Positions 22,425 to 32,084 of a stretch of 64,000 nucleotides of DNA are shown piece by piece (positions within the stretch are counted from its first letter, which is position 1; each line of letters starts with the position of its first letter). A model generated the notes under the pieces. That model was given only the letters and a program-made list of their open reading frames with translations. It ran no database searches and had not been told where the DNA came from. The DNA is from Heloderma charlesbogerti (lineage: Eukaryota > Chordata > Lepidosauria > Squamata > Helodermatidae). Position numbers and translations under genes: made by a program. Location: contig JANEZZ010001477.1 of NCBI GenBank assembly GCA_026122225.1, positions 310,001 through 374,000 on the forward strand. The letters run 5' to 3'.

Positions 22425-23262
22425 TTAGATAGAGAGCAGCATCAGCACAAGCTCTCCTGCTGCTTGAGATAGGAGAGTGCATGCGCTGCCACGTTATGCC
22501 CCTTCCCCTTCCGCCACTGCTGCATCACCCCTTTACCCTCCTCACTCCCATATCATCCGCTTTCCCCTCCCCTCCCCCTCCCCCCGCTGCTTTGTGCCCC
22601 CATCCTTCTCCCTTCCTCCCACTCCCCTCCCCACCCACCACTGTGTCATGTCTTCCCACCCCTTCCTGTTGCTGCGTTGCATCCCCACCCTCTTCCTGCT
22701 GCAGCATCATAACTGCTCCCTTCCTTCCTTCCTGTTGTCGCATTGCAGGAACCAGAGGGCAGGCAGCCTTTCTGGAGAGCTGTGTCAGCTGGAGGAAGTG
22801 GCCAGCATGGCTCTTCAGGAGCTGTCTGAAATGCCTGGCTCTGAGGGGGTTGTTCCTCAGAGCCAGGCATTGTGGGAGACATCTGAGGAATGACCCCTTC
22901 ATAGTCAGGCATTTCTGTCTGGGCGGCTGTCTGAAGAGCCACCTCAGCTGCTTCCTCAGCTAACTTGGCTCTCCTGAGAGTCCACCCACCTGCCTTCTGG
23001 CTCATGCTGAGAGGATTGTCAGCACGAACCACAGGGTGGCTGCTCCAGAGAGCCCTGCTGGCTGTTCTCTTACTGCAGCATTTGCCACAGCTGGAGAGTG
23101 GGACTAACAGTTTCTCCATAGCACCTGTTAGCATCACTGAGTGGGCAGCTGCTCTGTTGAATCCCATCAGCCCTGCTGTCCCCCTGCAGCAAATGTCATG
23201 GTGGGACAGCAGCTAGCAGGGCTCTCCAGAGGCGGCGGCAGGGGCACTGGGGAGGCACAACC
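22425..23262 (-). mobile_element. GC-rich insertion between two GATA arrays, LTR-like, unclassified
   Basis: An 840-bp GC-rich block lies exactly between two GATA arrays, as if it inserted into one array. Read on the minus strand it opens TATCAGGGTTGTGCCTCCCC, which resembles the TGTCAGGGTGGACA start of the solo LTR at 1040. It contains an inverted pair AATGCCTGGCTCTGAGG / CCTCAGAGCCAGGCATT (22829-22871). A 173-codon minus frame (22646-23167) has acidic, Gln/Glu-rich sequence with no recognised domain. An LTR identity is a guess; no pair of matching ends was proven. Confidence 0.4.
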
Positions 23263-23263
23263 C

Positions 23264-23264
23264 T

Positions 23265-23316
<52 letters not shown>
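23264..23316. repeat. (GATA)n microsatellite, right array
   Basis: About 13 GATA units in the same orientation as the array at 22368-22420. Confidence 0.95.
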
Positions 23317-23404
23317 CTTCATGTTATGTTAGAGATCCTGGAACCTACTAGCTATTGAGTCCTAAACAAGGAAAAGCATATGGGGAGAATGATGGAAGTG
23401 TTAA

Positions 23405-25190
23405 TTCCAGTATGTTGTTGTTGTTGTTCAGTCATTAAGTCATGTCCGACTCTTCATGACCCCATGGACCATAGCACGCCAGGCCTTCCTGTCCTCCGCT
23501 CTCTCCCGGAGTGTGCTCAAGTTCATATCCATTGCATCGGTGATGCTATCTAGCCATCTCATCCTCTGCCGTCCCCTTCTCCTTTTGCCTTCAATCTTTC
23601 CCAGCATCAGGGTCATTTCCAGGGAGGTTTCTCTTCGCATTAGGTGGCCAAAATATTTGAGCTTCAGCTTCAGTATCTGTCCTTCCAATGAGCACTCAGG
23701 GTTGATTTCCTTTAGGACTGACTGATTTGACCTCTTTGCAGTCCAGGGGACTCATAAGAATCTTCTCCAGCACCACAGTTCAAAAACATCGATTCTTCGG
23801 CGCTCAGCCTTCCTTATAGTCCAGCTCTCACAGCCATACATTGCTACTGGGAAAACCATAGCTTTGATGATACGAACCTTTGTTGGCAAGGTGATGTCTC
23901 TGCTTCTTACTATGCTGTCTAGGTGTGCCATAGCTTTCCTCCCAAGGAGCAAGCGTCTTTTAATTTCATGACTACAGTCACTGTCTGCGGTGATCCTGGA
24001 GCCCAAGAAAGTAAAATCTGTCACTGTTTCCATCTCTTCCCCTTCTAAATGCCAGGAAGTGATGGGGCCAGATGCCATGATCTTAGTTTTTGTAATGCTG
24101 AGTTTCAAACCAGCTTTTGCACTCTCCACTTTCACCCTCAACAAGAGGCTCTTGAGATCCTCTTTGCTTTCTGCCATTAGGGTGGTATCGTCTGCGTATC
24201 TGAGGTTGTTGATAATTCTCCCAGCAATCTTAATTCCGACCTGTGATTCATCCAACTCGGTGTTTCTCATGATGTACTCTGCATATAAGTTAAATAAGCA
24301 GGGCGACAATATGCAGTACAATATGCAGTACTTGTCGTACTCCTTTCCCAATTTTGAACCAATCGGTTGTTCCATGTCCGGTTCTTACTGTTGCTTCTTG
24401 ACCCTCGTACAGGTTTCTCAGGAGACACAGGTAAGGTGGTCTGGTACTCCCATCTCTTTAAGAATTTGCCACAGTTTGTTGTGATCCACACAATCAAAGG
24501 CTTTAGCGTAGTCAATGAAGCAGAAATAGACGTTTTTCTGGAATTCTCTTGCTTTCTCCATGATCCAGCGAATGTTGGCAATTTGATCTCTAGTTCCTCT
24601 GCCTCTTCAAAACCCAGCTTGTACTTCCGGTAGTTCTCAGTTCACATACTGCTGAAGCCTAGCTTGTAGGATTTTGAGCATAACCTTTCTGGCATGTGAA
24701 ATGAGCGCAATTGTACAGTACTTTGAGCACTCTTTGGCATTGCCCTTCTTTGGAATTGGAATGTAAACTGACCTTTTCCAGTCTTGTGGCCACTGTTGAG
24801 TGTTCCGAATTTGTTGGCATATTGAATGCAGCACTTTAACAGCATCATCTTTTAGGATTTTAAATAGCTCAGCTGGAATACTGTCATCTTCGCTAGCTTT
24901 GTTGTGAGTAATGCTTCCTAAGGCCCATTTGATTTCATTCTTTAGGATGTCCAGCTCAAGTTCAGTGACCGCACTATCATGGCTATCAGGGACATTAAGT
25001 TCTTTCCTGTACAGTTCTTCTGTGTATTCTTTTCACCTCTTCTTAATCTCATCTGCTTCTGTTAGGTCCCTGCCTTCTTTGTCCTTTATCATGCCCATCT
25101 TTGCACAAAACGTTCCCTTGAGATCTCCAATTTTCTTGAAAAGATCTCTAGTCTTTCCCATTCTATTGTTTTCCTCGATAGTTCCAGTAT
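23405..25190 (-). mobile_element. BovB (RTE) LINE, 5'-truncated copy
   Basis: Minus-strand copy at 23414-25181. It ends at its 3' side in (GTT)n-type repeats on the plus strand. Its protein words match the intact BovB at 56-59 kb: CILYCILSPCLFNLYAEYIM, RYADDTTLMAES, MRWLDSITDAMDMNLSTLRE. The 5' break is right after the sequence encoding EENNRMGKTRDLFKKIGDL. A candidate 9-bp duplication TTCCAGTAT flanks it (23405-23413 and 25182-25190). Frameshifts and stop codons break the frame, so it is a dead, truncated copy. Confidence 0.9.
23752..24375 (-). pseudogene. BovB reverse transcriptase fragment (207 codons)
   Basis: Longest open piece of the truncated BovB. It holds the reverse transcriptase catalytic YADD box and the adjoining thumb/C-terminal sequence (TFLGSRITADSDCSHEIKRR, YGCESWTIRKAERRR). 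The upstream and downstream parts lie in other frames. It lacks the endonuclease domain completely because the element is 5'-truncated, so it cannot retrotranspose. Confidence 0.9.
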
Positions 25191-26031
25191 AGGTTGCTTT
25201 AAACCTGAAGCTGTATGACAATTTCATTCATTTAAGAAAAGAATCTGCCCCATTTGCTCATATATTCCCAAGCTTGTAATCTTGTTTGCACAATGCATAT
25301 TTGAGGAAAAAAGCACACTTTAAAAATGCGCATTTTGAAAACCAAATGCACATTTTCATGCTTTAGTCAAGGGGGGGGAGTATGCATTTGGCTGTGTACT
25401 TTTTTTAAAATGTGCACCTTAATGCGCACTTTTCCTGTTCAAACAATAATGGCAACGCTCACGACTGAAAACAGGAATGAGGCAGACGAAGCTTGAAGGT
25501 GGACCTCAGAGAACCTTGCGGAGCTCAAGTCTCACTGCTTCTCCCATCCTTGCCTAAGGCCTTTGGGCATGCTCTGTCCATCTCAGCTGGTTGAGGTGTG
25601 AGTAGCCTTTGCAGGATCAGAGCCCAGTCATTTAGTTTCAACAGGATCAGAGTTGCCTGACATCAGTGACCAAAACACAAACAGGCCACTGCCTGTTGAA
25701 AGGGCTTGAAGGGGTGAGCCAATATAAGAGTCTGGGAACCATTTCAAGGGCAACATGCTGCATTCATTGGACGGCTTTTAGAATGATGCCCTTGGATGCA
25801 CACGCATGGCGAAGTTACACCCACCAGAATGGATCATTTGTGCAACTTTTTCGGGGAGAGCGCCATGAGTCCAGGTGGTTGGGTGGGTCTAGCAAGGAAT
25901 CTAACAACTAGTTCATGGGGCCAGTTATACCTAAATGAATGAATGACATCCAGGTGAATGAATGAATGACATCCAGGTGAACTGCACTGACAGCTTTTTA
26001 TCCATGAGAGGAAGTAAAAAGGCAGTCCATA
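25191..26031. other. No gene; imperfect inverted AT-rich patch
   Basis: About 25310-25440 has the inverted words AATGCGCATTTT, AACCAAATGCACATTTT and TGCATTTGGCTGTGTACTTT. They may be a decayed foldback element. Otherwise nothing is recognised. Confidence 0.35.
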
Positions 26032-26603
26032 GGTACAAATAGGGATGGATGAGAATTTTGTTTGGATTATTTATTTATTTATTTATTTATATTTATTTCA
26101 TTTCTATACCGCCCAATAGCCGAAGCTCTCTGGGCGGTTCACAAAAATTAAATCCAAGCAACACACAATAAAACAATTTAAAATATACAGAACATTAAAA
26201 CCACAATATAACAATACAACCACAATAAAACCTAGCAGCAGTACAGGAGTTTAAAATACAGATTTAAAACAGCAAAGATAAAAATTTAGAAAGCTAAAAT
26301 GATAAAATGCATGGGAAAATAAAAAGGTCTTCACCTGGCGCCGAAAGGAATACAATGTAGGCACCAGGCGAACCTCACTAGGGAGCTCATACCAGAGCCG
26401 GGGTGCCACAGCAGAAAAAGCCCTCCTCCTAGTAGCCACCTGCCTCACTTCCTTTGGCAGGGGCTCACGGAGAAGGGCCGCTGATGATGATCTTAAGGTC
26501 CGGGCAGGCACATATGGGAGGAGGCGATCCTTCTGTTAAGGGCTTTGAATGTTAACACCAGCACTTTGAATCGGGCCTGGAAATGGACTGGCAGCCAGTG
26601 CAG

Positions 26604-27818
26604 CTAGAAAAGTACTGGCGTAATATGAGCTCGCAGGCCAGTCCCTGTTAACAATCTTGCTGCCCTATTTTGGACCAGCTGAAGTTTCCGGACCGTTTTC
26701 AAAGGCAGCCCCACGTATAACGCATTGCAGTAATCCAGATGAGAAGTTATCAGAGCATGGATAACTGTAGCAAGTCTATCTCTGTCCAGATAAGGGCGTA
26801 GTTGGTATACCAGCCTAAGCTGATAAAAAGTGCTCCGTGCCACTGAGTTCACCTGTGCCTCAAGTGACAGTTCTGGATCCAAGAGCACCCCCAAACTACC
26901 AACCTGATCCTTTAGGGGGAGTGCAACCCCCTCCAGAACAGGTTGAATATCACCTAGCCGGGCAGACGAACCACCCACTAACAGTACCTCCGTCTTGTCT
27001 GGATTGAGGTTCAGTTTATTAACCCTCATCCAGTCCATTACCATGCCCAGGCACTGATTCAGAACAGCCACTGCCTCACCTGGTTTTGATGTAAAAGAGA
27101 GGTAGAGCTGGGTGTCATCTGCATATCGATGGCACCTCAGCCCACACCTCCGGATAACCTCCCCCAGCGGTTTCATGTAGATGTTAAACAGCATGGGGGA
27201 TAAAATAGAGCCCTGTGGAACCCCATGGCACAATTGCCATGGCACAGAGCAGTAATCCCCCAGCACCACCTTCTGGAATCGGCCATCCAAGTAGGAGCGG
27301 AACCACTGTAGTGCAGTGCCTCGTACTCCCAACCCAGACAACCTATCCAGAAGGATACCATGGTCGATGGTATCGAAAGCCGCTGAGAGGTCCAGGAGAA
27401 TCAACAGGGTCGCACTCCCCCTGTCCCTCTCCCGGCAGAGGTCATCCCACAGGGTGACCAAGGCAGTTTCCGTTCCAAAACCAGGCCTGAAGCCAGATTG
27501 AAATGGATCTAGATTTAGATTTAGTTTTTGTGAACCGCCCAGAGAGCTTCGGCTATTGGGCGGTATAGAAATGAAATAAATAAATAAATAAATAAATAAA
27601 TAAATTTCATTCAACAGTGCCTGGAGGTGTCCTACAACCACCCGCTCAAGCACCTTGCCCAGGAAGGGGATGTTGGCCACTGGCCTATCATTGTTAACAT
27701 CCTCTGGGTCCAGGTTAGGCTTTTTCAGGAGTGGTCTAATTACTGCCTCTTTTAAAGCGGCAGGCACCACTCCCTCTCTCAAGGAGGAATTTACAACCTC
27801 CTGGACCCAGCCGGACAA
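26604..27818 (-). pseudogene. L2 reverse transcriptase fragment, 404 codons open
   Basis: Reverse transcriptase of an L2-clade LINE. The order of motifs is SLREGVVPAALKEAVIRPLL, FLGKVLERVVVGHLQALLNE, the palm LLDLSAAFDTIDH, GVPQGSILSPMLFNIY, the catalytic RYADDTQLYLSF, then the thumb (MDWMRVNKLNLNPDKTEVLL) and VQNRAARLLTG. The frame is open for 404 codons even though about 100 bp of another L2 tail is inserted (encoding IYLFIYLFIYF). The element lacks its endonuclease and the frame is broken towards the C-terminal piece at 26251-26511, so it is not autonomous. The unusual openness suggests a fairly young copy. Confidence 0.9.
27507..27604 (+). mobile_element. Short L2 3' tail inserted in the L2 ORF
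   Basis: Contains TTTTTGTGAACCGCCCAGAG, AGCTTCGGCTATTGGGCGGT, ATAGAAATG and then (AAAT)n. This is the same 3' tail as 26063-26150 but in the opposite orientation. It replaces the expected junction between the LLNE and LDPFQSGF parts of the reverse transcriptase and happens to keep the minus-strand frame open. Confidence 0.85.
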
Positions 27819-28319
27819 CCCCTCCTTGTTTTATTTTTTATTGTTATTTTTGTTTTTTAATAAGAACTTACCAAACTTTCATCATAAACTTGATGGAAAG
27901 AAGTTGTGATTTAAATTTAAAAAAATGAGTGTGGGCAAAAGCAAAACTGATGGATTCATCCATCCAGGCAGATGGGCTTTGAGCACTTAGCTCCTGAAAG
28001 TCTGGCTTTGAATCCCCATGTGTTCAGCCCTCTTTGTGGTGCTAAATTAGGGTTGTTCCCTCTTTTTCCTGACCAATCCTTCTTTTTTAACAGCTATGGG
28101 AGGCAGGTACAACATGATCCTCTCCATGCTGGGAATAACTGGGCCTATTGAATTTGGCTGGTACAGATGGGTGAGAGAATTTCGCCTGGTTTGGGTTTTT
28201 AAAAAATACGTAACGGCTTATTAAAAATTGCATTTTTTCATAAATGGGATGGAAGACTTGATATTCTAAACATTTGAAAGTGGCTGAAAATGACAGATCA
28301 ATTCATCCCTCGATGCAAA

Positions 28320-28680
28320 TTGTTACATTAGCTTAGCATCAGTCCTGGAGCAGATTGCTCGACTGTCCCAGAATGGGGAAGGCGTTGTGCAGCCAGCAAC
28401 TGAAGAAGAGTACTGTAGAGTGGGAGACTTTGGAACTCCAGCGGACAGGAATTTTGGGCAGACAGGAATGCTGGAGAAATACTCCAGCCTTAAGAAGGAG
28501 GTATGGAAAGCGCCAGAAAACATAAATAACCCTTGTTCATCACACCAGCGAAATTTGCTATGAACCACTGTGGGATCATCCTAGACTGTGTGTGAATCCA
28601 TGGAGATCTAGGTTCAAGGAGCAATTCAACTAGTTTAGTGGAGCCAGGGTTTCCCAGGTCCAAGTGCCTGGACTTATTGG
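28320..28680. other. No feature recognised
   Basis: Nothing supported. Confidence 0.4.
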
Positions 28681-28812
28681 GTACTATCCAATGTTAGCCC
28701 TGTGTAGAGTAGACCCATTGAAATGAATGGGACTGAAGTGAGTTGTGACTAATTCAAGTCTCATTCATTTCAATGGGTCTACTCTATGTAGGAGCAACAA
28801 TGGATACTACCT
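28681..28812. repeat. Palindromic MITE, TAGAGTAGACCCATTGAAAT family
   Basis: Inverted repeat: GTAGAGTAGACCCATTGAAA on the left and TTTCAATGGGTCTACTCTAT on the right, with outer arms TACTATCCAATGTTAGC / AACAATGGATACTA. A second, partly deleted copy in the opposite orientation is at about 29095-29182. Confidence 0.75.
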
Positions 28813-28884
28813 ACTCATTAAAAGGGACAATGCTGTCACCTGCCACCTCCCTCAGGCTACCCTATTCCCTCAAAGCCAATGATG

Positions 28885-29297
28885 CAGAGCCTCAGGCCCA
28901 GGGACAAAATCCAGCCCTTCAGGGGTCCTAATCCAGCCCTCTGGGGTTCCCCAGAAAGCGATACCCTCTTTCAGTGGCCTCAGCCACCAATCATTGGGTG
29001 ATTTTCCAGTATCCCCTCACCTCATCCAGTTTTCCCCCTCATTCTCACAGAGTTACATGGCGCCCCTAAATTTTAGTTACTGCCAGTGAAAGCTTTAAGC
29101 TCCTACATAGAGTAGACCCATTGAAATGAATGAGATTTGAATTAGTCACAACTCACTTCAGCCCCATTCATTTCAATGGGTGTTTTTGCCCCGCCCCTAT
29201 TGCCTTCAGCCCTACCCACCACTGGGATGTGGCCCCCAAGAGCTTATCTGAAATCAAATTTGGCTCTCGGGCTGAAAGAGGTTCCCCACCCCTGCTC
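28885..29297. mobile_element. hAT-like element containing a second MITE copy
   Basis: The right end GGTTCCCCACCCCTG (to about 29295) is the classic end of the CAGGGGTGGGGAACC hAT group. The left end is not certain (CAGAGCCTCAGGCC near 28885). Inside it, 29095-29182 is a copy of the TAGAGTAGACCCATTG palindrome. Confidence 0.45.
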
Positions 29298-29329
29298 TAA
29301 GCTTAGCTGCAGTCCTCACAGGAGCTGGG

Positions 29330-30049
29330 GGTGGTGTGTGTGCGTGTGTATGTGTGTGCACACGTGCAAATGCCCTAACCCCGGCGCCAGCTTGTCTGGC
29401 AAAAGGGGGGGGGGCGTTGCGGACAGGAGGGGTGAGAAGAGACAGCCGCTGCCTACTGGGTGCCTCCCCATGGCACCACCAGGCAGGGGAGGGGTCAGCA
29501 GAGCCCTCTTAAGCTCTGCTCCCCCTCCCAAACCAGCTCTCTCGCTCTCGGTGCTGACACTGTGCGAGGAAGAGCCTTCGGTTCATTCAGGGGCGGCGGC
29601 ACTTGCCTTTTGCAGCGCGTGTGTCCTACGCCCCTTCTTGCCCGCCGCTTGCTCTGCTGTTGCAGCGGACGTGGCTACCAGCTCAACCAGACCTTGCTTC
29701 TTCTGGATCGAACCTCATCCAAGTATTTGGCCAGCCACGTTGGACGAGGCGTTCGGCCTTGGCTCATCTGTCCGCTTGGCCACTGGAGCTCAGCATGCTG
29801 GCAGGGGAGCCTGCGCTCACCCAAGCAGCAACGTCTTTGCTTCCTTGTGCCTCAGCGGCGGCTGTGACCAGCTTAGGGATGTCGGAGAATTTCTCCACGA
29901 ATCTTGGCAGCTCACCACCTTTCTTTCACCTTGGCAGCTCACCACCGCTGTAGGCAGTCCACCCTCCAGGGGCATCTTTGTCAGCAGCACCGCAAGCAGC
30001 ATTGTCCCCCTTGCTCGCAAGGGACCCGGGCGTGGCTGCCCCAGATATG
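29330..30049. other. GC-rich block, possibly the 5' part of the Ngaro element
   Basis: GC-rich with long chance open frames (29176-30054 plus, 292 codons; 29460-29867 plus) whose peptides show no recognised domain. A 29-bp piece resembling the nested-palindrome left end (TAGGGATGTCGGAGAATTTC) starts at 29874, followed by a short tandem repeat TTGGCAGCTCACCACC (29913-29946). It may be the untranslated or Gag 5' part of the retrotransposon that follows. Confidence 0.35.
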
Positions 30050-30454
30050 GGTGAGATGACCACACCCCCTATATGACGCCCGTGCCACCTGCAGTCACAT
30101 TCCCACAGTAGCCCTTGCTGCTCAACTCCACTTCCGCTAGCGTACAGCAGGGTCCTGCCGGAGTAACTATGGATTCCTGCCCTCGTCCCCACCTTCCTTG
30201 GTACCAGTATTAGAACCTTATGCTAATTTGAAGCGAGGAGCAACACCCATTGGGGCTCCTACTTCTCCTATTGGCTTTCACCTGAGGTGCAGCATGGTTT
30301 GCCTATAACAAGGCCTGCTGTCATGGGGCTATTACCCTTCCATGCGCTGGGACCTGAGGGGCAGGGACCTTTGGCTCCAAGTTATGTCTCCTTCCCCGCA
30401 GGGTTCCGGTGGCGGTGTCCGCCCGCCTCCTACAGGTCCAGTGGTTCAGCACCG

Positions 30455-30575
30455 CTTGCTGTGCTGGAAGTACTGCTCCAAGGGTGCATGCTCCCAGAAC
30501 CTGTGCCATTTCCGTCATGAATGCTCCCTTTGGAGCAGACAGCACCCATGCACCTCTTGTCCAGGACCCTTGAAA
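30455..30575 (+). pseudogene. Gag-like CCCH/CCHC finger region of the Ngaro element
   Basis: The plus-strand frame gives CWKYCSKGACSQNLCHFRHE then CSLWSRQHPC. The spacing of Cys and His resembles the finger near the end of DIRS/Ngaro ORF1 proteins (C..F..G.C....C.F.H.C..C...HP). Only this short piece is recognisable. Confidence 0.6.
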
Positions 30576-30679
30576 TGGCTGGGTCCCCCTAGGGTGGGCT
30601 AAGGCGGTGCGCCCGGTGGTGGGCTACAGCTCCCTCCAAATGGGTCCTAGCCTATTTAGGATGGTCCCACTCCTCCAGT

Positions 30680-31040
30680 TTTTAAAACGCTGCCCTGACA
30701 GTGAAAACACATTCTCCTTGGGACATGACTTCAGGCTGGGTTTCAGCTTGGGCCATACTTAAATCGCAACAAAATCTGTCCTTACCATGTATCAATGGGT
30801 TCCAAAAAATGCGACGATGAAGTACTGTCAGGGTGTATAGAAAGGGGATGTATAGCCCCCTCTCTTTCCACATCCCCAAGGATTTCCCCTCTCGGAACAG
30901 TGCCTAGGGGATCCTTGGGGAGTTCAGGCTAATTCATAGCCTCCCTTCCCCAAGGGCCAGTCCATTCATGACGAGATCCCTGAGCGCCTGTGCTCAGTAA
31001 ACACCTATTGCAACGAGACGGTTGTCTCGATCTGGGGCCT
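30680..31040 (+). pseudogene. Ngaro-like reverse transcriptase, N-terminal part
   Basis: Fragments in shifting frames: CPDSENTFSLGHDFRLGF, SFHIPKDFPS, LGEFRLIHSLP, then FPKGQSIHDEIPERLCSV. These match the fingers region of DIRS-type reverse transcriptases (..GEFRLIHHLS.P.G.SVND.I). The palm and catalytic motifs that should follow are not present, which indicates an internal deletion before the RNase H part. Confidence 0.7.
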
Positions 31041-31459
31041 GGCCCCTGATCCCTGATGGGCAGGAGCTAGTAGAGTTCAAAGACGGAGGCAAAGTTCTGA
31101 CTTATGCAAGCATTTGTTCCCTTTCCTTAGACCTCAGTGTCACTTGCTCACAAATACACTGGGCCTGTCTGCCACATTAACATTCCAAGGAATCGAGTTG
31201 GATCCCCTTCAGTAATGTCCCCCCCCCCAGGGCTAATTTCTGGTCCTTTGGCCCAGTTCCAGCCTGTTTTCAATCTCTCTAAAGTCTCCCTTGGGCCCCT
31301 TACAAGTTGTGGTACGGCATTTTTTCAAATTCCCCAGGCTGGGTAGTGGCCCCTAGCCATGCCTTCCTGCCAGCTTTGTTGGGCAATGCAGTGATGGTGG
31401 CTGCTGCACCATCGAACCAGGGTCAATTCTGCTATGCGCATAGATCTGTGAGTATGGAT

Positions 31460-31935
31460 TCAATTTTGTTGGAATTTAATGCCGTCTCCTTCTGGAGGTG
31501 TGAGCTGCTTCTCGACACCAACCTGCAGATTCCCTCGGGCACCCCTGGCACCCTGAATTTCGGGTCCTATGCAGGTGTGGTGATCCTCCAGGCAGTGGCT
31601 TGGGAGTTTGGCTACTGCCAGAAGTTGTCAGGACCTTACCTGTCTGGAGTTCTTCCCTATTTACCTAGCCATGTACATTTCGGCCGACCTCATAGCCAAG
31701 TCGGTGGCGCCTCCCCCCTTTGGTGAGGCAACATGGCCACTGCATGCTTTATTAATTCCCTATCCTCCAGAAATTGGGGGGTCATGTCATTGGTCAAGAG
31801 CATTCACGCTCCAGTGTCTATGTCATAACATCTGGTTCTGGGCCTGCCATGTGCCAGGTTGTCCGCAAACCCAATTGCCAATGCTCTGTCACGAAGTCAG
31901 TTCGACAAGTTCTAGGCCTCAGCCCTGTGGGCCTG
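31460..31935 (+). pseudogene. Ngaro-like RNase H domain
   Basis: Words recovered in three frames: LEFFPIYLAMYISADLIAKS, then DNMAT-like NMATACFINSLSSRNWGVMS, then FTLQCLCHNIWFWACHVPGC and PIANALSRSQFDKF. This order (ELxPI, CDN.A.V..IN, HVPG..N.IADALSR) is the signature of RNase H in DIRS/Ngaro elements. Frameshifts separate the words. Confidence 0.8.
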
Positions 31936-32084
31936 TCTGTTGCCAGATCCCATCCTTGTAGTACTATGGGGGACTGGCGTACTGGAGCCGTGCATGTCAT
32001 TTCGAATTCCATAGCTCCCTGTACTGGAGCTGCCTATGACAGAGTTCTGTAGATTTCTGTACCTTGGAGCGAACTTCAGCCACA

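Larger units (their letters stand above)
26063..27830 (-). mobile_element. L2 LINE, 5'-truncated, with a nested L2 tail
   Basis: Minus-strand L2. The 3' tail is (ATTT)n at about 26063-26095, followed by the conserved 3' sequence CTATACCGCCCAATAGCCGA and AGCTCTCTGGGCGGTTCACA. The coding part lies at 26251-26511 (C-terminal FSAVAPRLWYELPSEVRLVP) and 26604-27818 (reverse transcriptase). The 5' end stops at about 27830, inside the reverse transcriptase N-terminal region. The endonuclease is absent. Confidence 0.9.
26032..28319. mobile_element. hAT-like element, GCTGAGAATTTTGTTT family (copy B), interrupted by L2
   Basis: The left end TAGGGATGGATGAGAATTTT begins at 26040, and the right end TTCATCCCTC is at 28302-28311. 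Flanks GGTACAAA (26032-26039) and GATGCAAA (28312-28319) match at 6 of 8. The right part (27835-28311) parallels 14975-15421: GCAAAACTGATGGATTCATC, GGGCTTTGAGCACTTAGCTC, CTCCATGCTGGGAATAACTG. An L2 LINE of about 1.77 kb (26063-27830) is inserted near its left end. Confidence 0.7.

Noticed and set aside
22477..23167. 138-173 codon frames in the GC-rich block between the GATA arrays
   Set aside because: Several frames are open on both strands with Pro/Ser or Gln/Glu bias and no domain. Treated as part of an unclassified mobile insertion, not as a host gene.
26604..27818. 404-codon L2 reverse transcriptase frame as a domesticated gene
   Set aside because: It lacks the endonuclease, carries an inserted L2 tail and has its C-terminus in another frame. 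A recent dead LINE copy explains it.
29874..29946. A further copy of the nested-palindrome transposon
   Set aside because: Only about 29 bp of the left end matches and no hairpins or right end follow. It may be a remnant, but it cannot be supported as an element.
29176..30054. 292-codon open frame in GC-rich DNA
   Set aside because: Overlapping long frames in other phases, low-complexity Cys/Val and Ser/Pro stretches from (GT)n and GC-rich sequence, and no recognised domain. Open by composition.
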